DNA from: Paludibacterium denitrificans
GTDB lineage: Bacteria > Pseudomonadota > Gammaproteobacteria > Burkholderiales > Chromobacteriaceae
Length of the DNA stretch: 64,000 bases
Reading direction: 5' to 3'
Assembly (NCBI RefSeq): GCF_009707705.1
Contig: NZ_WLYX01000001.1
Span: 2,046,001 to 2,110,000, forward strand
Part shown: positions 52,986 through 62,215 of the stretch, one piece after another
How the letters are laid out: every line of letters starts with the position of its first letter
Numbering within the stretch: position 1 is the first letter of the stretch
Position numbers and translations under genes: made by a program
The notes under the pieces: generated by a model
What the model was told of the DNA's origin: nothing
Seen by the model: the letters and a program-made list of their open reading frames with translations, nothing else
Databases searched by the model: none

Positions 52986-55817
52986 ATGCTGCAAGGCGCC
53001 TATCACGATTTTTACCAGCGCATTGTCGAGGTTGTCGACAAGACGCGCATCTATACCGACCCGCTATCCACGCTGACCTACGGCACCGATGCGTCCTGTT
53101 ACCGGCTTACGCCCAAGGTGGTGATCCGCAGCCAGAGCGAACAGGAAGTGCAAGCCATTCTGGCCGCCGCTGCCGACCTGAACCTGCCGGTAACCTTCCG
53201 GGCGGCCGGGACTTCGCTGTGCGGGCAGGCCGTGACCGATTCCATTCTGGTGGTTGCCAGCCACGGCTGGAAAAAACTGGAAATCCTGGATAACGGTGCG
53301 GCTATCCGTCTGCAACCGGGGGTGATCGGCGGCGCCGCCAACAGCGCCCTGGCTCCGCTGGGGCGCAAGATCGGCCCGGATCCGGCCACCATCAACTCCG
53401 CCATGATCGGCGGGATGGTCAACAACAACTCCAGCGGAATGTGCTGCGGCACGGCGCAGAATACCTACAACACGCTCAAAAGCCTGCGCCTGGTATTGGC
53501 CGATGGCACGGTGCTGGATACCGCCGATGCGCAGAGCGTAGCCGCCTTCCGCCGCAGCCATGCCGACCTGCTGCAAAGGTTGGCCGAACTGGCCGCCCGC
53601 ATCCGCACAGACAGCGAGCTGGAAGCGCGCATCCGGCGCAAATACAAGATGAAAAACACCACCGGCTACAGCCTGAATGCGCTGGTGGACTTTACCGATC
53701 CGGTCGACATGCTGGCGCATCTGATCGTGGGCAGCGAAGGTACGCTGGCGTTTCTGTCGGAAGTGGTGTTCAACACCGTGGTGGAGCAGCCGTATAAGGC
53801 ATCGGCACTGGTGTTGTACCCCACCATCAAGGAAGCCTGCGACGCGATTGCCATTCTGGCGCAGCACAAGGATGTGGTGGCCGCGGCCGAATTGCTGGAC
53901 CGCGCCAGCCTGCGCTCGGTGGAAAACAAGGTTTGCGTGCCCGCTTCGCTGAAGACCTTGCCGGAAGAAGCCGCCGCCATCCTGATGGAAGCGCGTGCCG
54001 GTTCGGCCGAGCAGCTGACCGCGCACATTGCCGCCATCAACGATTACATCGCCGCCATCCCGTCGCTGGAAGGCGTCACCTTTACCGACGTGCCAGAATT
54101 CACCCGCTTGTGGAATATCCGCAAAGGCATGTTGCCCAGCGTCGGTGCCATGCGCGCGGCGGAAACCACGGTGATTACCGAAGATGTGGTGTTCCCGATC
54201 GAGCACCTCGCGGCACGTTACGCCTGCAGGCGATGTTCCGCGAATACGGCTATCACGATGCCATCATCTTTGGCCACGCGCTGGAAGGTAACCTGCACTT
54301 CGTGTTCAGCCAGAACTTCTCCGATCCGGCAGAAATCAAGCGCTACGAAGCGTTCATCGCCGCGGTCTGCCAACTGGTGGCGGTGGAATACGAAGGCGCC
54401 ATCAAGGCCGAACACGGCACCGGTCGCAACATGGCGCCGTTTGTGGAAATGGAATGGGGCCCGGCCGCTTACCGCATCATGCAGGAGATCAAGACGATCT
54501 TCGATCCGTCCGGCATCCTTAACCCGGACGTGATCATCACCCGCGACAAGCTGTTGCATATTCGCGATCTCAAGCCGATTCCTGCCGCCGATCCGATCAT
54601 CGACAAATGTATCGAATGCGGTTTCTGTGAAGTGATGTGCCCCAGCCGTGCCATCACGCTCACCCCGCGCCAGCGCATCGTGGCGAACCGTGAGATCGCC
54701 GCGCTGCGCCAGAGTGGTCAGGAGCATGACAGGTTGGCCGAAATCGTCGAGCGCTATCAGTATCGCCTAGCGACGAAACCTGTACCACTTGCGGCCTGTG
54801 CGAAACCGCCTGCCCGGTGGGTATCAATACCGGCAGTCTGACCAGCCAGCTGCGTCAGCAGTCCTTGAGCGATAGCGGCTGGGCCAGTGCCAACTGGTTG
54901 GCCGAACACTACGCCACGGCCACGGCCGGTGCCCGCCTCGGTCTGCGCCTGTTGGACAGCCTGCACGGCCTGACCGGAAACGCCGCCACGCGCCGCATTC
55001 TGGGTGCCCTGCGGCGGGTCGGTGGTCGCAAGATTCCGCACTGGACACCGTATTTCCCGCGCGCCGCACGCCGGTTGAAATTGCAGGCCGGGTGCGCGGC
55101 CAGCACGCGCAAAGTGGTCTACATGCCTTCCTGCCTGACCCGCACGTTTGCCCCGGCCACCGTCCAGCCCGATCAGCGGCCCTTGAACGAAGTGGTGGCT
55201 TCCGTATTGGGCAAGGCCGGTTATGAGCTGCTGTATCCGGCGGGTCTGGATAACTTGTGCTGTGGCACACCGTTCCAGTCCAAGGGCGCCGTGGACGCCG
55301 CCGCGCAGAAGTTGGCCGAAACCACCGCCGCCTTGTTGCAAGCGAGCGAACAGGGCCGTTGGCCGGTGATTGTCGATAACGGCGTGTGTACCGCCAGCCT
55401 GTTGCAAGGCCTGCGCGCCCCGCGGCTGAAAGTGTATGACGTGACCACCTTCGTGCAGACCGTGGCGGCAGAGTATCTGGAATTTGTCCCGCAGGACGAA
55501 AACGTGGCGCTGCACGTAGTGTGCTCGATGCGCAAACTGGGCGAGGAAGCCACGCTCAACGCACTGGCACAACGCTGTGCCAAGCAGGTAACCGTGCCCA
55601 GCGGCATTACCTGCTGCGGTTTTGCTTAAACGACAAGGGCTTTAGCCACCCGGAACTGAATGCCAGCGCGCTGGATGGCCTGCGCCAGCAGGTGTGTGGT
55701 TGCTCCAGTGGTTATTCCAACAGTATCACCTGCGAAATTGGCTTGTCCGAACATGCCGGTGTACCGTACCAAAGCCTGATGTATCTGGTCGATCGCGCCA
55801 CGCGGCGCAAGGGCTAA
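52986..55817 (+). CDS. FAD- and Fe-S-containing D-lactate dehydrogenase-like protein (lesions)
   Basis: About 943 residues in three parts: a PCMH-type FAD-binding domain (VTFRAAGTSLCGQAVTDSILV, DPATINSAMIGGMVNNNSSGMCCG, LIVGSEGTLAFLSEV) with an FAD-oxidase C-domain (HGTGRNMAPFVE), a two-cluster ferredoxin segment (CIECGFCEVMCPSR and CTTCGLCETACPVG), and a C-terminal CCG domain pair (LCCGTPFQSKG, CCGFAGDKGF). This is the Dld2-type lactate/2-hydroxy-acid oxidoreductase layout. Lesions: 54216, 54775 and 55626 (GCTTAAAC for GCTGGC). GGGAGAG precedes ATG 52986. It contains four repeat copies. Confidence 0.88.
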
Positions 55818-55839
55818 ATCCGTCAAGGAGACAACACGA

Positions 55840-55864
55840 CAACCGGCTGCGGCCGGTTTTTTCA
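55840..55864 (+). terminator. Dehydrogenase terminator
   Basis: AACCGGC / GCCGGTT stem with a 4-nt loop followed by TTTT, 23 bases after the stop. Confidence 0.85.
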
Positions 55865-55887
55865 TGCCTGAGTGCGCCGAGCGGGGC

Positions 55888-56045
55888 AAAAAAATAACGC
55901 CGTCACGGTGGACGGCGCTGTCAAGTTACCACTAACTGGAGCATACATCCCGGCTACCACAGGCCAAACCTTGCGGTCATGGCAGCGTAGCCGTTCAGGT
56001 AGAGTCGCTGGCACATACATGCGCCAATGAAGCGGGATACATTAT
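55888..56045 (-). ncRNA. Candidate small structured RNA
   Basis: On the minus strand the stretch ends in a 7-bp hairpin CGCCGTC / GACGGCG followed by T-rich sequence with seven consecutive T (55894-55888). Upstream lie a hairpin TGGCGCA / TGTGCCA (about 56030-56010) and a longer stem CGGCTAC / GTAGCCG. No minus-strand gene feeds this terminator; uraA has its own at 56154-56177. A GATAAT box (56046-56041) could be the -10, but no -35 is convincing. I do not recognise it as 6S, tmRNA, RNase P or a known riboswitch. Ends are approximate. Confidence 0.35.
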
Positions 56046-56153
56046 CCATGAGCGGGGCGTAAAAAATCGTTCAACCTTCGGACATCGATGTGCCACTTTG
56101 CGACATGGCCTTGTCACGCCAGCCGTGCTCAGCGGTGTTCCGCTTTACCAAGA

Positions 56154-56177
56154 AAAACCGGCCACGCGGGCCGGTTA
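56154..56177 (-). terminator. uraA terminator
   Basis: AACCGGCCC / GGCCGGTT with a short loop followed on the minus strand by TTTTTCTT, 30 bases past the uraA stop. Confidence 0.8.
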
Positions 56178-56205
56178 TTTGCAATGCCATGCAGCCTGTG
56201 CCGCA

Positions 56206-57451
56206 TTAAACGTCTTGTCCTTCGACAATGCCATCATGGCCGGGCGCGTGCCTTGGCAGAATCAGGTTGAGCGCAATGGCGAGAACCGAGCACAAGCCGA
56301 CGCCAGCCAGCTCAAAGCCGCCCAGCTTGAGCGTCAAACCACCAATCCCGGCGGTCAGCACCACCGAGATGATCACCAGATTGCGCGGCACCATCAGGTC
56401 AACCTTGGCTTCGATCAGCGTTTTCAGACCAATGGAAGCAATGGTGCCAAACAGCAGCACCATGATGCCGCCCATCACCGGCATCGGGATGGATTGCAGC
56501 AAGGCATTGAACTTGCCAAAGAATGCCATGCAGATGGCAAACAACGCGGCCCAGGTCATGGTGACCGGGTTGAAGTTACGGGTAATCATCACCGCGCCGG
56601 TTACTTCGGCATAGGTCGTCACCGGCGGCCCACCGATCAAACCGGCCGAGGCAAACCCCCAGACCATCGCCGGACAGTGTGCGATGCAGCCCCGGCGTTG
56701 TGGTGTAGTCCTTGCCGGTTACACCGCCAATGGCCATGACGCCACCGATGTGTTCAATCGCTGGCGCAATCGCCACCGGCAGCATGAACAGCGCCGCTGC
56801 CCAGTTGACTTCCGGATGGTGGAAGACCGGCATGGCAAACCACGGTGCATTGGCCAGCTTGCTGAAGTCCACCACGCCCATCAGGCTGGCGGCGATATAA
56901 CCGACGGTCACACCGGCCAGAATCGGAATCAGCTTGAACATGCCGCGGGCAAAGATCGACACCACAATGGTGGTCGCCAGCGAAATGGCAGCGAGCAGCA
57001 TCGAAGTCTCATACGGCATCACCTGATTGCCCCCGGCGCGGCCCATGGCCATGTTGGAGGCAGCGGTTGCCACCGACAGGCCGATGATCATGATGACCGG
57101 GCCGATGACCACCGGCGGCAGCAGCTTGTTGACCAGTGCCATGCCGCGCCATTTCACGATGGCGGCAAACACGAAGTACATGAAACCGGCGGCAAACAGG
57201 CCAAACATGGTGGCGCCTTGCCCCCGTGTATGCATCGAATAGATGATCGGGCCGATAAAGGCAAAGGACGAACCCAGAAAAATGGGGACCTGACGACCGG
57301 TACACAGCTGGAACATCAGCGTGCCGATACCCGCGCCCAACAGGGCCATGGCCGGGTTAAGGCCAGTGAGCAAGGGCACCAGAACCAGTGCGCCAAAGGC
57401 GACAAACAGGATCTGGGCACCGGCGATGGCCTGTTTCAGTTGCTGAAACAT
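56206..57451 (-). CDS. uraA: Uracil permease (one lesion)
   Basis: A nucleobase:cation symporter 2 protein with 12-14 helices. Seen are VPLLTG near the start, FLGSSFAFIGPI, AIEHIGGVMAIG, and the conserved LIGGPPVTTYAEVTGAVMITR with the substrate-binding Glu residues. An extra G near 56665 breaks the frame before FASAGLIGG. About 415 residues. It lies 84 bases downstream of upp on the same strand, with a terminator-like hairpin between them. UraA imports uracil that Upp converts to UMP. Confidence 0.92.
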
Positions 57452-57479
57452 GAAGAAACCTCGTGGGTTACGATGTGGC

Positions 57480-57518
57480 AAAAACGTGCCGCCAGCCCAA
57501 GCAGGAGAGCGCGGCACG
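57480..57518 (-). terminator. Terminator/attenuator between upp and uraA
   Basis: On the minus strand CGTGCCGC and GCGGCACG form a perfect 8-bp stem with an 18-nt loop, directly followed by TTTTT, 29 bases before the uraA start codon. It would end or regulate transcription into uraA. Confidence 0.7.
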
Positions 57519-57535
57519 GTGGCTGACTAGTTGGC

Positions 57536-58167
57536 TCAGACGTTCTTGGTGCCGAAGATCTTGTCGCCGGCATCGCCCAGTCCCGGAATGATATAGCCCT
57601 GTTCATTCAGGTGGCTATCCAGTGACGCGGCGTAGATTTGCACATCCGGGTGAGCGGCGTTGACGGCCTTGACGCCTTCCGGTGCGGCGACCATCACCAC
57701 CGCCTTGATCTGCTTGCAGCCCTTGCGCTTGAGCAGGTCAATGGTGGCAACCATGGAGCCGCCGGTGGCCAGCATCGGGTCGATGATCAGGGCAATGCGC
57801 TCGTCCAGACTGTCGACGAACTTGTCGAAGTACGGCTCCGGCTGCAGTGTTTCTTCGTTGCGCGACAGGCCCACCACACTGATCTTGGCGCTTGGCACCA
57901 GATCAAGCACGCCGTCCAGCATGCCGATCCCTGCACGCAAGATCGGTACCACCGTCACTTTTTTGCCCTTGATCTGCTGAACTTCGATCTCGCCGCACCA
58001 GCCCGGATGGCGGTGGTTTCCAGTTCGAAGTCGCGCGTGGCTTCATAAGCCAGCAGCCGGGCCAGTTCCCGGGTCAACTGGCGGAATTTCATGGTGCTGA
58101 TGTCGCCTTCGCGCAACAAGCCGAGCTTGTGCTGGACCAGCGGGTGTTTAACGACGGAGATTTGCAT
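57536..58167 (-). CDS. upp: Uracil phosphoribosyltransferase (one lesion)
   Basis: Upp makes UMP from uracil and PRPP. Seen are [31 protein letters not shown], the PRPP motif [12 protein letters not shown], and the C-terminal [15 protein letters not shown]. One base is lost at 57997 (CCTGG read as CTGG; repair gives [15 protein letters not shown]). About 209 residues. The start at 58167 lies 25 bases after a terminator-like hairpin. Confidence 0.94.
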
Positions 58168-58191
58168 AGTGTTCGGGCTTTCAACCTTGAT

Positions 58192-58223
58192 AAAAAGCCG
58201 CCATTCAGCTGGGGTAACGGCGG
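58192..58223 (-). terminator. Terminator hairpin just upstream of upp
   Basis: On the minus strand CCGCCGTT and AATGGCGG pair (one G-U) around a 10-nt loop, then TTTTT. Only 24 bases separate the T-run from the upp ATG, too little for a separate promoter, so it may be an attenuator, or else the terminator of the upstream EAL gene read through by upp transcripts. Confidence 0.7.
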
Positions 58224-58253
58224 AATCACGACTTTTCGGATAGCGGATAAGCG

Positions 58254-58280
58254 AAACCGGCAGCGGTGGCGCTGCCGGTT
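58254..58280 (-). terminator. Hairpin after the EAL gene
   Basis: AACCGGCAGC and GCTGCCGGTT form a perfect 10-bp stem 30 bases past the EAL gene stop. It lacks a clear T-run. Confidence 0.5.
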
Positions 58281-58309
58281 AGTTTCATTTCAAGAGTGTG
58301 GCCGGTATT

Positions 58310-59146
58310 TTAGCCCTTTTCCCAGTCGGAAATCCACGGCATCAGCCCTTCTCCGGGCAATGGCGGCGAGCAAATGTAGCCTTGCACCGCCTGACAGCCC
58401 AGTTCGCTCAGTACCGCCAGGTCTGCCGCATCTTCCACCCCCATGGCGATGGTCTGCAGTCCCTGCTCCTGACCATGCTTCAGACTTTCCTGCAGAATGG
58501 CACGCAGGTGGCTGTTGCGGGCCGAGCCCTGCACGAAGGCGCGGTCGATCTTGATGGCACTGAAATGCTGGCGATCCAGCTTGTCCAACATGTCGACGCC
58601 AATGCCAAATTCGTCCACCGCTACGCCAAAACCCTTGCTGCGCAGCGCCGCCAGTTGCGGGATTGCGGCTTCCCAGTGGGGGCGCAGGGCGTTTTCGGAA
58701 AACTCCAGCGTCAGGTCCTGTGGTGTCAGCCCGGCCAGACGGGTTTTCTGTTCCAGATAACTGGTGAGTTGCGGATCGGCCAGCAGGAAGGCCGACAGGT
58801 TGATCGACACGTTGAGCGCGTGGTTGTGATCCAGCCAGTCGCGGCAGGCATACAGCGATTTTTCCAGAATCAGTTCGGTCAGCTCACGGATCATGCCGCG
58901 TTCTTCCATGACCGGCACGAAGGCGATGGGTGAGAGTACGCCCAGCGCCGGGTGACGCCAGCGGGCCAGTGCCTCGGCCCCGATGACCTTGCGGCTGGAG
59001 ATGTCGACGATGGGCTGAAAGTAGGGCACCAACTGGTCGTTGACCAGTGCCTTCCAGATTTCGTCAATCGGCATGGCGCCACCGCCACTACGGGCCCGCA
59101 GTGTGGATTCTGGTGCAAATAATGGAGCGTGTCGGAAGATCATCAT
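58310..59146 (-). CDS. Degenerate EAL-domain protein
   Basis: This intact 278-residue protein is a single EAL domain (EALARWRHP, INLSAFLL, AIKIDRAFV, VQGY) after a short N-terminus. Two usual catalytic positions differ: the DDFGTG loop reads DEFGIG, changing the second Asp to Glu, and AEGVE reads AMGVE, replacing the conserved first Glu with Met. Such changes normally abolish c-di-GMP hydrolysis, so it may act as a c-di-GMP receptor or protein partner. No signal peptide, membrane helix or sensor domain is present. Confidence 0.85.
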   Translation of the reverse strand: MMIFRHAPLFAPESTLRARSGGGAMPIDEIWKALVNDQLVPYFQPIVDISSRKVIGAEALARWRHPALGVLSPIAFVPVMEERGMIRELTELILEKSLYACRDWLDHNHALNVSINLSAFLLADPQLTSYLEQKTRLAGLTPQDLTLEFSENALRPHWEAAIPQLAALRSKGFGVAVDEFGIGVDMLDKLDRQHFSAIKIDRAFVQGSARNSHLRAILQESLKHGQEQGLQTIAMGVEDAADLAVLSELGCQAVQGYICSPPLPGEGLMPWISDWEKG

Positions 59147-59305
59147 CGTTATGTAAGCGGGGTATCCATGTTTACATTGTATGCCTACTTGGTGCGCTAG
59201 GGTTATTCATATGTAATTTTTTGCGCAACACGATGAAAAAAGGGCTTGCTGCCATCTGCCGTCAGGCAAAACGGTAGCAGCCTTGGCATGGCCGGAATAC
59301 GTGGT

Positions 59306-59617
59306 TTACAGGCCCTTGAGCAGTTCCTGCAGTTCGCCCGACTGGTACATTTCGTACAGGATGTCCGAGCCGCCGATGAATTCGCCTTGCACGTACAGTT
59401 GCGGAATGGTCGGCCAGTTGGCGTATTCCTTGATGCCCTGACGGATATCCGGGTCTTGCAGGACGTCGACGGTTACCAGATTGTTAACGCCACAGGCCTT
59501 GAGGATCTGCACGGCGCGCGAGGAAAAACCACATTGCGGGAACTGCGGGGTGCCCTTCATGAAGAGTACGACCGGGCTGCTGGTAACGGTTTGCTTGATG
59601 CGTTCTTGGGTGTTCAT
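59306..59617 (-). CDS. grxD: Monothiol glutaredoxin GrxD
   Basis: This intact 103-residue protein has the CGFS active site ([14 protein letters not shown]) with TPQ upstream, WPTIPQLYV and GGSDILYEM glutathione-binding loops. Monothiol glutaredoxins bind and transfer a bridging [2Fe-2S] cluster with BolA and serve iron-sulfur protein assembly. ATG 59617 is preceded by AAGGATA. Confidence 0.95.
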   Translation of the reverse strand: MNTQERIKQTVTSSPVVLFMKGTPQFPQCGFSSRAVQILKACGVNNLVTVDVLQDPDIRQGIKEYANWPTIPQLYVQGEFIGGSDILYEMYQSGELQELLKGL

Positions 59618-59815
59618 GCGGGCAGTATCCTTGATGGGGAGAAAGCAGCCACGGCCTCTGGCTGACGGGCTTTGCTGATGACTCGTTCTGCTGGCAGGGG
59701 ATGTGTTGTGCGTTTCCCCCGGCAAATACTTGAGTGTTTAGATAGGTTATTTTACGGATCTGTTGCGGGCGGGTCAATTTCCCCGGAGGGAGTCGACCCG
59801 CTCGCTGTCAGGGCG

Positions 59816-61077
59816 TCAGGCCGGGGTGCGTACCAGAACGGCGGCAAAGAAGCCGTCGGTATTGTGCAGGTTGGGCTTCAGTTCCAGATAATCGCCGGTA
59901 CTCAGGGCGATTTTCTGTTCGGCCAACACCTGATCGACCGGAACACGCTGGAAGTCCGGGTGTTCGGCGAGGAAGGCTTCGACGATCTGCTGGTTTTCCT
60001 GCGGCAGCAAGCTGCAGGTGGCATAGACCAGACGGCCGCCATTTTTTACCAGCCGCGAGGCTGAGGCCAGAATTGCCGCCTGCTTGACGTTAAGTTCTGC
60101 CACGCTCTCCGGGCTTTGGCGCATTTTCAGGTCCGGGTTGCGGCGCAAGGTGCCAAGACCGGAGCACGGTGCATCCACCAGTACGCGGTCGGCCTTGCCT
60201 GCCAGCCGTTTGACCTTGGTGTCGTTTTCATGTGCCAGCAACTGCGGGTGCACATTGGACAGGCCGGAGCGCGCCAGACGCGGTTTGAAGTTGGCCGGGC
60301 GTTTTTCCGAAACATCAAACGCATACAGGCGGCCGCTGGAAGCCATCTGGGCGCCGAGCAGCAGGGTTTTGCCACCGGCGCTCAAGACAGAAGTCAACCA
60401 CCATTTCGCCACGGCGCGCGCCCAGCAGCAGGCCGAGCAACTGGCTGCCTTCGTCCTGAACTTCGATAACGCCGGACTGGAACAGTTCGTGACGATTCAG
60501 CGCCGGTTTGCCCTTCAGGCGGATGCCGATGGGCGAGTACGGTGTGGCTTGCGCGTCGAAGCCATCCATGCGCAAACGATCCAGCGCTTCGTCGCGTTTC
60601 ATCTTGAGCGTGTTGACGCGCAGGTCGAGCGGGGCGCTTTCAATCATGCCGCGGCCAAGTGCGATGATGGCGGCCGGGTCGGTTTCGGCCAACCTTTCGA
60701 TCACCCAGGCTGGCAGCTCGGCCTGCACGGCCAGATTGTCCGGCAGGGTGCGGCCTTTCAGTTCGCCGATCCGAGGTTTTTTCTTCTTCTTTCAGGCTGC
60801 TGCCAAATTCCTTGATATTGAGACCACGCACGCGTGCCAGCGTGGCTAGGGCCAAGCGGCGCGCCGTGGCTTTTTGCGGCGCAATCAGCGCGCACAGCTG
60901 ACCATAGCGGCGCAGGCAGGCGAAGGCGGTTTCCGCGATGATGTGGCGGTCGTTGGCTCCCAGCTTGTCATGGGCGCGGAAATAGGCCGACAGCACCGCA
61001 TCGGCCGGGTTGTCGAAGCGGGTCATTTTGGTGAGCACGGCTTCGATGTGATTCAGTTGGCTAGGGTTAATGCTCAT
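59816..61077 (-). CDS. rsmB: 16S rRNA (cytosine-967-C5)-methyltransferase RsmB (lesions)
   Basis: An N-terminal NusB-like helical domain is followed by a SAM-binding fold with VVDFCAGAGGKTL (after repair), VLVDAPCSGLGTLRRNPDLK (motif IV, Pro-Cys) and YATCSLLPQEN (motif VI, catalytic Cys). It methylates C967 of 16S rRNA. Lesions: 60385 (TCTTGAGCG for GCTGGCG on the minus strand) and 60775 (an extra G). About 420 residues. It overlaps the upstream DUF3108 gene by 11 bases. Confidence 0.92.
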
Positions 61078-62212
61078 TTTTGGTCCGTATACCGGGTTGC
61101 GGCGGGAGTTTCCACGCTTGCTGGCCGTTGACGTTGATCATCACGGCGCGCAGCTCCACACGTTTTTTCGGGTCCACCCGCAGGATGCGTACGGGCAGGT
61201 TGGCAAAGTCCGGTGCCAGCCAGAATTCGGTGAGATCGTCCTGCGCTTTGGCGCGGAACACGATCACACGTATCTTGCCGGAACCGGTGTCGTAATCGGT
61301 CTCCCCGCTGGCTGCCATCGGGTATTCGTAGACTTTCTTACCTGTGGTGATCTGAATCGGCGCGGCGCCCAGATTGCCGCCCTTGAGCCCCAACTGGAAC
61401 GCCAGACTGAACACGTCCTGCGCGCCCGGTTTGAGCGGTTCTTCCTTGTCGCCCTGATCCCCGTAATGTAACACGCCAGCGTCGTGGTCGAAGTGCGCCG
61501 ATTCTTTGGCAACATTGCCCTTGTAGGCTTGCAGCTCATCCGGTTGCAGCCCGGCCTTGCCGATCTGCCCGTGTGAGTCGTAGCGCAGGTTGGGGCCGAC
61601 GATAGGTGAGAAATTGACTTCCAGCCGGTAGCCGCCGTTGGCTCGTTGCCAGCTCATGTCGCCGCGACCCGCCAACATGGAGTTGTAGAAGGTCTGGTAG
61701 TGCAGCTTGGCTTCGCGCGGGAAGCGCCCCAGCTTGCTGGCCGGATGAATGTAGCCATTGCCAGCCGTTTTGTCGGCAGGCGTGTTATCCGTCTCGGTTG
61801 GCTCCGCCGGGTTATCCGTTGGCGCTGGTGTCGTTTTGGCAACGGCAACCGGTTCGCTGGCGGCCGGTTTGCCGACCGGGTTGTTTGCTCCCTCGGCCGC
61901 CAGCTTCAGCGGCGCGGAGGCGTCCTGTTTGCGCTTGGCTGGCCGTGCCTTTTTCTTGTGCGGCGTGTGCCGGGCCGTGCTGGCAGCTTTTACTGGCAGC
62001 GTTTTCAACTGGGTAGTGGCGCCGTTGGCCGCTACTGCGGGTGGCGGTTCGTCCAGCGCCAGTGCTTGCAGCTTGACGTCGATCTTGCGTAGCGCCGGGT
62101 CTGGCGGCAGGTCGATGCTGGCTTCCGGTAGCAGGCCGGAGCCAATCACGCCCAGATGCAGCAACAGCGACAGGGCGATGGCGACCAGCAACAGGCGCGA
62201 CGCAGGTTTCAT
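61067..62212 (-). CDS. DUF3108 domain-containing exported protein
   Basis: This intact 381-residue protein has an N-terminal membrane anchor or signal (LLLVAIALSLLLHLGVIGSG), a Lys/Ala/Pro-rich linker of about 130 residues, and a C-terminal beta-rich DUF3108 domain (LGRFPREAKLHYQTFYNSMLAG, GDMSWQRANGGYRLEV, LKPGAQDVFSLAFQL, NLPVRILRVDPKKRVELRAVMI). The fold is related to lipid-binding LolB-like barrels, though no function is known. It sits between purN and rsmB, as in other betaproteobacteria, with stop and start overlaps. Confidence 0.82.
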   Translation of the reverse strand: MKPASRLLLVAIALSLLLHLGVIGSGLLPEASIDLPPDPALRKIDVKLQALALDEPPPAVAANGATTQLKTLPVKAASTARHTPHKKKARPAKRKQDASAPLKLAAEGANNPVGKPAASEPVAVAKTTPAPTDNPAEPTETDNTPADKTAGNGYIHPASKLGRFPREAKLHYQTFYNSMLAGRGDMSWQRANGGYRLEVNFSPIVGPNLRYDSHGQIGKAGLQPDELQAYKGNVAKESAHFDHDAGVLHYGDQGDKEEPLKPGAQDVFSLAFQLGLKGGNLGAAPIQITTGKKVYEYPMAASGETDYDTGSGKIRVIVFRAKAQDDLTEFWLAPDFANLPVRILRVDPKKRVELRAVMINVNGQQAWKLPPQPGIRTKNEH

Positions 62213-62215
62213 GGC

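Larger units (their letters stand above)
55818..56205. other. Gene-free region between convergent dehydrogenase and uraA
   Basis: No supported coding frame. It holds two terminators (55840-55863 for the dehydrogenase, 56154-56177 for uraA) and, between them on the minus strand, a third terminator (55888-55917) with no gene upstream of it, which marks a possible small RNA. Confidence 0.6.

Noticed and set aside
53064..54206. 380-codon antisense frame opposite the FAD/Fe-S dehydrogenase
   Set aside because: Same reason: GC-rich shadow of a strongly conserved gene on the other strand.
55888..56045. Assignment of the structured region as 6S RNA, RNase P or a known riboswitch
   Set aside because: None of their conserved signature segments is present; left as an unclassified candidate.
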